Source: Phyllobacterium zundukense (GTDB lineage: Bacteria; Pseudomonadota; Alphaproteobacteria; Rhizobiales; Rhizobiaceae). From it: a stretch of DNA of 64,000 nucleotides. Shown here piece by piece: positions 1 through 7,201 of this stretch. The stretch lies in the NCBI RefSeq assembly GCF_002764115.1, contig NZ_CP017940.1, forward strand, positions 3,570,501-3,634,500, read 5' to 3'. The notes under the pieces were generated by a model. The model was not told where the DNA came from. It was given only the letters and a program-made list of their open reading frames with translations, and searched no databases. The translations under genes were made by a program, and so were the position numbers. Position 1 is the first letter of the stretch. Each line of letters begins with the position of its first letter.

Positions 1-27
1 CCCCTCCCACCGGCTTATGATCACAAA

Positions 28-159
28 ATGGACTCGGACGACCGCACCCCACCCAAAACAGAATATGAACCGTACCTCACTCCGATGCGGCCCTATGTGG
101 TTCTTTTTGTCGTGATAACTGTACTGGTGCTTTTTGCGGGCTGGTTGTTCAGCCGATAA
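28..159 (+). CDS. small single-pass membrane protein, possibly 5'-truncated
   Basis: An ATG-initiated frame of 43 residues with an acidic, proline-rich N-terminal half and one hydrophobic helix (about residues 24-40, valine/leucine rich) ending in Trp-Leu-Phe-Ser-Arg. I do not recognise the family. The frame is open back to the left edge of the window, so this may be the tail of a longer gene whose start lies outside; no clear Shine-Dalgarno precedes the ATG. It is followed after about 20 bases by a strong bidirectional hairpin, which supports a real transcript end here. Orientation is convergent with the glycine-rich protein gene. Confidence 0.45.
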   Translation: MDSDDRTPPKTEYEPYLTPMRPYVVLFVVITVLVLFAGWLFSR

Positions 160-178
160 CCCCCAAATACCAAATGGA

Positions 179-209
179 AACAGGCTTCGCCTTTGAAGCG
201 AAGCCTGTT
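179..209. terminator. bidirectional intrinsic terminator
   Basis: A perfect 12-bp inverted repeat (AACAGGCTTCGC / GCGAAGCCTGTT) with a 7-base loop, A-rich on the left and T-rich on the right. It lies between two convergent genes and would end both transcripts. Confidence 0.75.
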
Positions 210-240
210 GTCGTTTTCGTGTGATGATTAGGCAACCAGC

Positions 241-1389
241 CTACTTGTTCTTGCCTCCTGGACCACCCTGGTTGCCGCCGCCCTGGTTGCCGCCACCCTG
301 GTTGCCGCCACCCTGATTACCGCCACCCTGACCGCCGTTTCCGTCGCTTCCGTTGTTGGAGCCGTCAGCGTCGGTTCCATCCCCGTTATTGCTGTTGCCG
401 GGGTTGGAGCTGTCATTACCATCTGGGTCGTTGCCATGGCCATTGTTTCCATTGCCACCGCCCTGGTTGCCGCCACCGCCCTGGTTGCCGCCACCGCCAT
501 GGTTGTCGCCACCGCCGTGATTGCCGCCGCCACCATGGTTGTCACCACCGCCATGGTTGTCACCACCGCCGTGATTGCCGCCGCCGCCGTGGTTGCCACC
601 GCCGCCGTGATTGCCGCCACCGCCGTGGTTATCGCCGCCGCCATGATTGCCACCGCCGCCGTGATTGCCGCCACCGCCGTGGTTATCGCCGCCGCCATGA
701 TTGCCGCCGCCGCCGTGGTTGCCGCCGCCGCCATGGTTGCCGCCGCCGCCATGGTTGCCGCCGCCACCGTGATTGCCGCCGCCGCCATGGTTGCCGCCGC
801 CACCGTGATTGCCACCGCCGCCGGGATTCTCACCACCGCCGGGATTTCCACCACCGCCGGGATTCTCACCACCGCCGGGATTCTCACCACCGCCGGGATT
901 TCCACCACCGCCGGGATTGCTACCGCCACCGGGATTCTCACCACCGCCGGGATTTCCACCACCGCCGGGATTGCTACCGCCACCGCCGGGGTTGCTTGAG
1001 CCGCCGCCGGTGCTAGGATTTCCGGCAGCAGCGTTTCCACCCGAATTTCCATTTCTTGAGCGGCCTCCGTTGCGACCCGCCCTGCTCCCTTCATGGTCGC
1101 TATCTTTGCTAAACACCGTACTGATTGCCGCTGTGGTCAACGGCGGGCACATTTCGAGCTGTTTTTGCGTGAGGACTGATCTTTTGTTCAACGCGAAGCA
1201 GCATTGTGCAGCATTGTCTTCCGTCAGCTTCCGGCATTGGGCGACACTGGCAAACAATGTGCGTTTGGTTTGAGCGTAGGCCGGCTCGCTCTGAATTGTT
1301 GTTGCAACTAGACCCAAGGTAGAAATCGCCATGATGGCGAATAAACCACTGCGCCTTCCCCCAATTTTGTTGTTTGTTATTTTACGCAT
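241..1389 (-). CDS. secreted Gly/Asn/His-rich repeat protein
   Basis: This encodes a 382-residue protein with a signal peptide (basic N-terminus, hydrophobic stretch about residues 17-30, cleavage likely after the Ala-Tyr-Ala near residue 39). A short cysteine-bearing segment follows (about residues 50-85; one Cys, a Cys-Cys pair and one further Cys). The rest is low complexity: six-residue units Asn-Pro-Gly-Gly-Gly-X, then about 18 units Asn-His-Gly-Gly-Gly-(Gly/Asp), then Asn-Gln-Gly-Gly-Gly units. I chose the ATG at 1389 because a GGGGAAA ribosome site lies just upstream; a TTG 15 bases earlier is less likely. It is probably periplasmic or extracellular. The cysteine segment may be the folded domain and the His array could bind metal, but that is inference. 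I do not recognise a named family. Confidence 0.7.
   Translation of the reverse strand: MRKITNNKIGGRRSGLFAIMAISTLGLVATTIQSEPAYAQTKRTLFASVAQCRKLTEDNAAQCCFALNKRSVLTQKQLEMCPPLTTAAISTVFSKDSDHEGSRAGRNGGRSRNGNSGGNAAAGNPSTGGGSSNPGGGGSNPGGGGNPGGGENPGGGSNPGGGGNPGGGENPGGGENPGGGGNPGGGENPGGGGNHGGGGNHGGGGNHGGGGNHGGGGNHGGGGNHGGGGNHGGGDNHGGGGNHGGGGNHGGGDNHGGGGNHGGGGNHGGGGNHGGGDNHGGGDNHGGGGNHGGGDNHGGGGNQGGGGNQGGGNGNNGHGNDPDGNDSSNPGNSNNGDGTDADGSNNGSDGNGGQGGGNQGGGNQGGGNQGGGNQGGPGGKNK
258..1005 (-). repeat. 18-bp tandem coding minisatellite
   Basis: The repeat tract of the Gly-rich protein, built from 18-bp units encoding six residues (some units are shortened or varied). Units fall in three homogeneous blocks: Asn-Pro-Gly type near the protein's middle (about 820-1005), Asn-His-Gly type (about 495-820) and Asn-Gln-Gly type at the end. 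Block homogeneity suggests local expansion by slippage or unequal exchange. Because the unit length is a multiple of three, all frames stay open, which explains several long spurious frames here. Edges are approximate. Confidence 0.8.
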
Positions 1390-1802
1390 TTTACATTTCC
1401 CCAAGAGTTTACTTTATTAAGCAACTCACCACACTAGGAAAATGTTTTGTTTTTCACTTAGCCATTGATGGCTTTATTGCTTGTGAAATATGTAACGTCA
1501 ATATTATTTACTTACTACTTAGCAATGGTGCTTATAATTGGTATAAAAAGATTGATGCAATATTCCTGGGTATACCCTATGATCTAAGTCGAGAGTAAGC
1601 GCCGGGGTAACGAGGCGCATTTTGTTCCAGTGGATACTTTCATACCCCTCAATAGTGACGGCAAACAAAAACCGCGTCGTCGAAGTCGTGAAAAGCCATG
1701 CCGTAACAGCATGTTAACAGTTGATTCATAAGTTCACTGTCTTGAACACGATTTTAACGAATTAAAGCGCAAGTTCGTCCTGCCATTTGTTGGAGAGCAC
1801 GC
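1390..1802. other. 413-bp AT-rich intergenic region between divergent genes
   Basis: This region is clearly more AT-rich than its surroundings and separates the Gly-rich protein gene (leftward) from the transglutaminase-like gene (rightward), so it should hold both promoters. I see a perfect 10-bp palindrome GGGTATACCC at 1568-1577 and a weak 5-bp-stem hairpin at 1599-1618. A 74-codon open frame (1374-1598) overlaps the start of the leftward gene, has no ribosome site and unusual composition; I do not call it a gene. Confidence 0.5.
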
Positions 1803-2474
1803 ATGATTCGCAAATATTCACTGCTAATTTTGACGACATTGTCCGTAGCAGCCACGGCACCGGGCTCAGCATTGGCGGCCGGCACTGAGATGCAGCTCAA
1901 GGGCAAGGGCTTTGGGCCACCAGCCTTTCGTTCGTTTTGCGGACGCTTGGCGAGCCTTTGCAACACGCACTCCGGTGCCAAGGTGGTGCAACTGACGGAC
2001 GACAAAAGGAAGCAGCTACAATCCGTCAATATGGCGGTCAATTCGAGCATCAAGCAGCAAAGCGACATGCAGACGAATGGCGTCGAAGATCTCTGGACCA
2101 TCCCGACCAAAGCCGGCGACTGTGAAGACTTTGCCATCCTGAAAAAGCGCGAGCTTATGAAGCGCGGCTGGCCGGCGGCATCACTTTTGCTCACGGTAGC
2201 GCGTCTGCCGTTCAGTAATGAGGGACATGTCGTGCTTACCGCCCGCACATCGGCTGGAGATCTTATTCTCGACAGCCGCAGCAATTCGGTCAAGGACTGG
2301 TCCAGCACCTCCTATCGCTACTATGCGCGACAATCACAGAATTCCTCCGGCTGGGACCGTATCGGCAAAGCCATTCCGGTCACCAACACCGCCAAGCTGA
2401 AGAATGCGGCTGCTCGCACAGCCAGCGTCAGATTGCCGGACCCGGGGCTGACTGAAGTATCTGCACTCCGTTGA
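1803..2474 (+). CDS. transglutaminase-like cysteine peptidase (BTLCP family)
   Basis: A 223-residue exported protein: signal peptide ending at Ala-Leu-Ala-Ala near residue 26, then a bacterial transglutaminase-like cysteine proteinase fold. The catalytic triad is visible as Cys107 (in Gly-Asp-Cys-Glu-Asp-Phe), His142 (in Glu-Gly-His-Val-Val-Leu) and Asp157 (in Leu-Ile-Leu-Asp-Ser-Arg). Length matches the family, which is common in Rhizobiales, predicted periplasmic, and related to LapG-type peptidases. A GGAGAGC ribosome site lies 5-6 bases before the ATG. Its last 47 bases overlap the 3' end of the opposite-strand DUF4864 gene. The substrate is not evident from the context. Confidence 0.85.
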   Translation: MIRKYSLLILTTLSVAATAPGSALAAGTEMQLKGKGFGPPAFRSFCGRLASLCNTHSGAKVVQLTDDKRKQLQSVNMAVNSSIKQQSDMQTNGVEDLWTIPTKAGDCEDFAILKKRELMKRGWPAASLLLTVARLPFSNEGHVVLTARTSAGDLILDSRSNSVKDWSSTSYRYYARQSQNSSGWDRIGKAIPVTNTAKLKNAAARTASVRLPDPGLTEVSALR

Positions 2475-2850
2475 TCTTGTAGGCGCCGTCCGGTTGCCTT
2501 ACCAGTTGATAGATAGCGGTCCAGTCCTTGCCGTCCGGGCCGGTAATCAACACTTCCTGGACCACCTGATCGCCGACCACCTTGTTGCGGCCAAAGGCAA
2601 AGTTGCCGGGCCTGTAAACTGGCTGATAAGCTCGCTTGACCATCTCGAAGAACAGATTCTGGTTGAGGAATTTGCCCTGTATCGCCGGTGACGCGAAGGA
2701 ATAGGCGGTTGCTGCATCATCGTTGAGGAAAGCCGTGATCTGTTTCCTGATGATTGATTGCGCGGTGTCGACCGGTTCTTCGGCGCGTCCCAATCCCGCA
2801 AATATCAGCAATGCGCCTATTGCCAATCCATAAGAAAGAGCTCTGAACAT
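2428..2850 (-). CDS. DUF4864 domain-containing exported protein
   Basis: A 140-residue protein with an N-terminal signal peptide (about residues 1-23, ending Gly-Arg-Ala-Glu) followed by a small alpha+beta domain: Gln-Ser-Ile-Ile-Arg-Lys-Gln-Ile helix, a Phe-Ala-Ser-Pro-Ala-Ile-Gln motif, and beta strands around Glu-Val-Leu-Ile-Thr-Gly. This matches DUF4864 (NTF2-like folds). Start chosen at 2850, where GAGGAGAA sits at the right distance; a longer frame to 3120 lacks such a site and adds non-conserved sequence. No function is established for the family. The gene converges on and overlaps the BTLCP gene by 47 bases. Confidence 0.75.
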   Translation of the reverse strand: MFRALSYGLAIGALLIFAGLGRAEEPVDTAQSIIRKQITAFLNDDAATAYSFASPAIQGKFLNQNLFFEMVKRAYQPVYRPGNFAFGRNKVVGDQVVQEVLITGPDGKDWTAIYQLVRQPDGAYKINGVQILQSAPGPAI

Positions 2851-3109
2851 ACGTGTTCTCCTCGGGCACGACGTGCGTGGAGCAGGAAGCGCGCGAACAG
2901 ATAGGGCACCGGTCTTTGCCGGCCGGACAAGGGCGCGCCGCGACTCGTTGCCGCTTTCCTCGCCCTGCGACATTGCTATTGCCGCAGACTGGTGAAAAAC
3001 TATCGCCATATTCGCACTCTTGCAATGAGAGGCGCACCGGGTTCTCCCGATGTGAGCATCCAATCTCCATGACCAGTATACATCAAGGACCGAGCCCGGT
3101 AACACGATC

Positions 3110-4327
3110 ATGACCGGCATTCTTCAAGCTGAAGACGCGGCGGAATCGCCCTATTGGCGGCAGAACCTGATCGTCTGCCTGCTTGGATCATTCACCACCA
3201 TCGTCGCCATGACGCTGATCCTGCCCTTCCTGCCACTCTACATCGAGCAACTGGGCGTGAAAGAGCACGCAGCGATTGTGCAATGGTCAGGCGTTGCCTA
3301 TGGCGCCACATTTTTGACCGCAGCACTTGTCGCGCCGCTCTGGGGCCGCCTCGCTGATCTTTATGGGCGGAAACTGATGCTAATCCGCGCCAGCCTCGGA
3401 ATGGCTGTCGCGATGTCGCTCATGGGCATGGCGACTGACATCTGGCAACTCGTGTCCCTGCGCCTGCTGACAGGCCTGCTCGGCGGCTACGCATCCGGCT
3501 CCACGCTTCTCGTCGCGACCCAGACCCCGAAGGCGCGCACCGGCTGGGCGCTCGGAACGCTCTCTTCCGGTATCATGGCAGGCAATCTCGTTGGCCCGCT
3601 GATTGGTGGAGCATTGCCGCCCTTGATTGGCATTCGCCAAACCTTTTGGCTCGCGGGCGGCGTTATTTTCATGACATTTCTGGCAACAAGCTTTTTCATC
3701 AAGGAGGAGCGGCGTGCGCCGAAGACGAAGGCGGACAGGCAAGGGGGCGGATGGGCTTCCATTCCCGACAAGCGTCCGGTTATCGTCATGCTGCTTGCTG
3801 GTAAGCTGCTGATGCTCGCCAACATGTCGATCGAGCCGATTATCACCGTCTATGTCGCGCAGCTGGTCAGCGATCCAGCGCAGATTACGCTTGTCGCAGG
3901 AATCGTCATGTCCGCGGCAGCGCTTGGCAGCATCCTTTCGGCGTCACGCCTCGGCAAGCTTGCCGATCGCATCGGCCACTGGAACGTCATCGTCGCCGCA
4001 CTTTCAATTTCAGCATTGTTGCTGATCCCGCAAGCCTTTGTGACGCAAGGCTGGCAGTTGATCGTCCTGCGTTTCCTGATGGGACTTTCGCTCGGCGGAC
4101 TCCTTCCCTGCATTACCGCCGTCATCCGCCACAATGTTCCGGACAATGTCGCGGGGAATATTCTCGGCTATGCAACATCGTCCCAATATGTCGGACAGGT
4201 TGTCGGGCCGCTTGCCGGCGGCTTCGTCGGTGGACATTTCGGCATGCGGGCAGTGTTTCTCGGGACCTGCGTGCTGCTCGCCGGTGGCGCCGCCTATGGC
4301 TGGTTGGTACGCCCGCAAGATCGGTGA
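3110..4327 (+). CDS. MFS multidrug efflux transporter, MdtG-like
   Basis: A 405-residue, 12-helix major facilitator. The first half carries the classic motif A (Gly-Arg-Leu-Ala-Asp-Leu-Tyr-Gly-Arg-Lys, about residues 83-92) and motif C-type Gly-Asn-Leu-Val-Gly-Pro in helix 5 (about residues 158-163). The N-terminus (Trp-Arg-Gln-Asn-Leu-Ile-Val) and the pattern through Leu-Pro-Phe-Leu-Pro-Leu-Tyr-Ile-Glu-Gln-Leu-Gly closely resemble E. coli MdtG (YceE), a proton-driven drug exporter linked to fosfomycin and deoxycholate tolerance when overexpressed. The exact substrate is unknown here. It stands alone; 259 bases separate it from the divergent DUF4864 gene. The ribosome site is weak. Confidence 0.85.
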   Translation: MTGILQAEDAAESPYWRQNLIVCLLGSFTTIVAMTLILPFLPLYIEQLGVKEHAAIVQWSGVAYGATFLTAALVAPLWGRLADLYGRKLMLIRASLGMAVAMSLMGMATDIWQLVSLRLLTGLLGGYASGSTLLVATQTPKARTGWALGTLSSGIMAGNLVGPLIGGALPPLIGIRQTFWLAGGVIFMTFLATSFFIKEERRAPKTKADRQGGGWASIPDKRPVIVMLLAGKLLMLANMSIEPIITVYVAQLVSDPAQITLVAGIVMSAAALGSILSASRLGKLADRIGHWNVIVAALSISALLLIPQAFVTQGWQLIVLRFLMGLSLGGLLPCITAVIRHNVPDNVAGNILGYATSSQYVGQVVGPLAGGFVGGHFGMRAVFLGTCVLLAGGAAYGWLVRPQDR

Positions 4328-4482
4328 TATCCTTTCGAAACACGGTGTGATTCGTAGCGACTGTAGTCGCGAATATTTCGCCAAATTGTCATGGAACCAG
4401 ACTGACTCCCGACGCATTACTATGATCAGCTCAGCAGAGCAACCGAGCGAAGCTGAACTGTCCGACATTCATGGAGGAAGTA

Positions 4483-4737
4483 ATGAACGACAAACGTTTT
4501 CCCATCCCGGTTATGGTTACTCTTGGAGCTGCCGGTCAACGAGCGGTCTCCAGCGTTTGGGAAGCGATAGAATGCCTGCGAACGTACTGGCCTTCCAAGA
4601 AAGGCCCAAGCTACCGACGAGCCCTGCAGGCTTGCCTCGATGCGCTCGATGGCTGGAAGCCCGCGCACAAGGCGCGTCATGCCTTTATCAGCGCCGCACG
4701 TGAAGCGGGTGTCTTTCTCGATACAAGATTGCATTAA
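4483..4737 (+). CDS. DUF982 domain-containing protein
   Basis: An 84-residue cytoplasmic protein with the DUF982 core (Val-Trp-Glu-Ala-Ile-Glu-Cys-Leu, then Trp-Pro-...-Tyr-Arg-Arg-Ala-Leu-Gln-Ala-Cys-Leu-Asp-Ala-Leu, and a C-terminal Ala-Arg-His-Ala-Phe-Ile-Ser-Ala-Ala helix). The family is small, of unknown function and almost confined to Rhizobiales, where it is highly paralogous. Start at 4483 is preferred because GGAGG lies just upstream; an ATG at 4471 overlaps that site. A strong terminator follows directly. Confidence 0.8.
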   Translation: MNDKRFPIPVMVTLGAAGQRAVSSVWEAIECLRTYWPSKKGPSYRRALQACLDALDGWKPAHKARHAFISAAREAGVFLDTRLH

Positions 4738-4745
4738 CAGGAACC

Positions 4746-4770
4746 GGGCGGCTGTTTTAGCCGCCCTTTT
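4746..4770 (+). terminator. intrinsic terminator after the DUF982 gene
   Basis: Perfect 8-bp stem GGGCGGCT / AGCCGCCC with loop GTTTT, followed by TTTT. The gene on the other strand ends at 4779, so it may serve both. Confidence 0.85.
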
Positions 4771-4778
4771 CCTTCCGA

Positions 4779-6434
4779 TCAGCGGACATAGGCGCGTGCC
4801 CGCGGCCGCCTTTCATTCATTTCATGACTGAAGATCGCCGGTGGCAAGGGTGCCAGCTGACGAATGATATCCGCGCCCTTTTCGCCCATCATCACCGTCG
4901 GGGCATTCGTATTGCATGACGGGACACGCGGCATCACCGAGCTATCGCAAACACGCAAGCCCTCAAGCCCCCGAACTTTCAGCTCCAGGTCCACGACAGC
5001 CATGGCGTCCGTACCCATCTTGCATGTTCCAACTGGATGGTGGTCTGTCTTGGCATTTGCGCAGCCATAATCGAAGAGTTCTTCATCGGAATTGTACTTC
5101 GGTCCTGGCAGGCGCTCGGCCATGACGAAAGGCTTCAATGCCGCCTGACTCATGATCTCGCGGGCAATTTTCAAACCCTCTATCGACATTTTGCGGTCGT
5201 GCGGGTCGCTCCAGTAATTGGGATCGATCAGCGGCGCCGCGGCAGGATCATTCGACTGGAGACGGACCGTGCCGCGGGAGCGCGGGTGGAGATAGGCGGA
5301 ATTCAGCGTTACGCCGGCATTTTTCAACCGTTCGACGCCAGCCTCGATGCCGGAGCCAAGCCCCAGATGAAACTGGATATCCGGCGAACGCGCTTCTGGA
5401 TCGGCGTACCAGAAGCCGCCCGTTTCGAACAAGCTCGATGCCACAGGACCGGAACGGAATAGCACATATTGCAGGCCAGCCCACAAGGTCCGATGCAACT
5501 TGGCGACGCCATCGTAGGTGTGGTCGCCCGTGCATTCGCAAATGACGAACAAGTCGAGGTGATCCTGCATGTTTTCGCCGACCCCCGGCAGATCGTGCAT
5601 AACCGGCACGCCGACACTTTTCAGATGATCGGCAGGACCGATGCCAGATTGCAGCAGAAGCTTTGGTGAGCCGATCGCTCCGGAACTCACCAGAACTTCG
5701 CGGTTCGCCCGAACAATCTCCCGCGAACTGCCGTTGATAATCTCTACCCCGGCGGCGCACTTGCCCTCCACGACGATTTTCGACACCTGCGCGCCCATGC
5801 GGACCGTCAGATTTTTCCGACCCCTGATCGGTGCGAGATAGGCCATCGACGCCGAAGAACGGCGGTGGTTGCGCTGGGTCAGCTGGTAAAAACCAACGCC
5901 CGCCTGCTGCTGGCCGTTGAAATCATGGTTGTAGGGAATTCCAAGTTCCTGCCCCGCTCTGATATAGGCGTCGCAGATCGGCAATGTGGCTGCAGGCATC
6001 GAAACGCCGAGAGGCCCGCCATAGGAATGATAGTCATCAGCGAAACGCTGATTGTCTTCGGCGCGTTTGAAATAGGGCAGGACATCGCGATAGCTCCACC
6101 CCGCACAACCTTCCTCTCGCGCCCACAAATCGTAATCGGTTGCATTTCCGCGCGTATAAAGCTGCGCATTGATGCTTGACCCGCCGCCGATCACCTTGGC
6201 TTGCGTATAGCGAAGAACGCGATTTTTCATATGTTTCTGCGGCAAGGTTGACCAGCCCCAGCTCGCCACGCCCTTGGTCATCTTGGCAAAGCCGGCTGGC
6301 ATGTGGAACAGTGGATTCCAGTCGCCGCCGCCTGCCTCAAGCAAGAGGACCGAAACCGCTGGGTCTTCACTCAGACGGTTGGCAAGAACGCAGCCCGCGG
6401 GTCCAGCGCCAGTGATGATATAATCATACGTCAT
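4779..6434 (-). CDS. GMC-family FAD-dependent oxidoreductase (choline dehydrogenase-like)
   Basis: A 551-residue flavoprotein. The N-terminal Gly-Ala-Gly-Pro-Ala-Gly dinucleotide-binding loop (about residues 8-13) and Leu-Leu-Glu-Ala-Gly-Gly fix FAD binding. The GMC signature Gly-Gly-Gly-Ser-Ser-Ile-Asn-Ala-Gln-Leu-Tyr-Thr-Arg-Gly is near residue 83, and the C-terminal His-Pro-Val-Gly-Thr-Cys-Lys-Met-Gly with Asn-Thr-Asn-Ala-Pro-Thr gives the catalytic His/Asn pair. Family members oxidise primary or secondary alcohols and polyols. It is the last gene of the leftward sugar-transport operon, 2 bases after the SDR gene, so an alcohol or sugar oxidation in the same pathway is likely. The substrate cannot be assigned from sequence. 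Confidence 0.85.
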   Translation of the reverse strand: MTYDYIITGAGPAGCVLANRLSEDPAVSVLLLEAGGGDWNPLFHMPAGFAKMTKGVASWGWSTLPQKHMKNRVLRYTQAKVIGGGSSINAQLYTRGNATDYDLWAREEGCAGWSYRDVLPYFKRAEDNQRFADDYHSYGGPLGVSMPAATLPICDAYIRAGQELGIPYNHDFNGQQQAGVGFYQLTQRNHRRSSASMAYLAPIRGRKNLTVRMGAQVSKIVVEGKCAAGVEIINGSSREIVRANREVLVSSGAIGSPKLLLQSGIGPADHLKSVGVPVMHDLPGVGENMQDHLDLFVICECTGDHTYDGVAKLHRTLWAGLQYVLFRSGPVASSLFETGGFWYADPEARSPDIQFHLGLGSGIEAGVERLKNAGVTLNSAYLHPRSRGTVRLQSNDPAAAPLIDPNYWSDPHDRKMSIEGLKIAREIMSQAALKPFVMAERLPGPKYNSDEELFDYGCANAKTDHHPVGTCKMGTDAMAVVDLELKVRGLEGLRVCDSSVMPRVPSCNTNAPTVMMGEKGADIIRQLAPLPPAIFSHEMNERRPRARAYVR

Positions 6435-6436
6435 GT

Positions 6437-7201
6437 CTATAGCCTGCTGATTGAGAGAGCGCCGTCGGCATTGATGACGGAGCCCGTGGCAAAATTGAAA
6501 TCACCGCTGGCGAGAGCTGCAACAATGCGGCCGAGATCGTCTGGTTCCCCCCAGCGCTTCATCGGCACAAGACCCTCAGCGATCAGCTTGTCATATTTTG
6601 CGGCGGCAGCCGACGTCATATCGGAGCGAATGATGCCAGGGCGCACATCGAAAACACTGATGCCCTGATCTGCCAATCGCAATGCCAGGCCTTGCGCGAA
6701 GGCAGCCAGCGCCGCTTTGGTCATGCAGTAATCGAGCCGCTCCGGCGAGGTCATTTCGGCGGATACTGACGTGACATTGATGATCGAGCGGGGTGCCGTT
6801 TCGTTCTTGTGCGTCAACATCGCTCGCAGCGCAGCTTGCGTGAAAAACACCGTGCCCCGCAGGTTGATAGAAAAGATAACATCATAGTTAGCTGGCTTAA
6901 GATCAAGAAAATCGCCGCGCACTTTAGAGCCTATACCGGCATTGTTTACGAGGCAATCAATCCGGCCGAAGGCATCCACGACTGCCTGGATGGTCTGTTC
7001 ATGTCCTGTAAGGTCAGCAATATCCGCGGCCAGGAACAATACCTTTGCTCCCAGGGCTTCAAGTGTCCGGACGGCGGCGTCGCTTGCTTCATCGCGGACG
7101 ATATCGGTAATCGCCAGGTCAAACCCCTTGGCGGCCAATGCTCTGGCGATACCAAGCCCGATGCCACGCCGGGCTCCTGTGACGAGGGCGACGGGCTTCA
7201 T
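6437..7201 (-). CDS. SDR-family oxidoreductase (3-ketoacyl-ACP reductase type)
   Basis: A 254-residue classical short-chain dehydrogenase. Cofactor loop Thr-Gly-Ala-Arg-Arg-Gly-Ile-Gly near residues 7-14, Asn-Asn-Ala-Gly near residue 89, the conserved Asn-Val-Thr-Ser-Val-Ser strand, and the active-site Tyr-Cys-Met-Thr-Lys (Tyr-xxx-Lys). An Asp after beta-2 (Ile-Thr-Asp-Ile) suggests NAD(H) preference. Its start overlaps the stop of the upstream GMC gene by four bases (ATGA), indicating translational coupling. In this operon it probably oxidises or reduces a sugar-derived alcohol; fatty acid synthesis is unlikely from context. Confidence 0.85.
   Translation of the reverse strand: MKPVALVTGARRGIGLGIARALAAKGFDLAITDIVRDEASDAAVRTLEALGAKVLFLAADIADLTGHEQTIQAVVDAFGRIDCLVNNAGIGSKVRGDFLDLKPANYDVIFSINLRGTVFFTQAALRAMLTHKNETAPRSIINVTSVSAEMTSPERLDYCMTKAALAAFAQGLALRLADQGISVFDVRPGIIRSDMTSAAAAKYDKLIAEGLVPMKRWGEPDDLGRIVAALASGDFNFATGSVINADGALSISRL

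Noticed and set aside
436..999. Tandem 18-bp units as a possible CRISPR array
   Set aside because: The units are contiguous with no unique spacers and encode a regular peptide repeat, so this is a minisatellite in a gene.
228..1273. Long frames in several frames across the Gly-rich tract
   Set aside because: The 18-bp repeat unit keeps all frames open. Only the 241-1389 minus frame has a signal peptide, ribosome site and non-repeat head.
1374..1598. 74-codon rightward frame in the AT-rich intergenic region
   Set aside because: It overlaps the start of the Gly-rich gene, has no ribosome site, and its composition is that of AT-rich promoter DNA.
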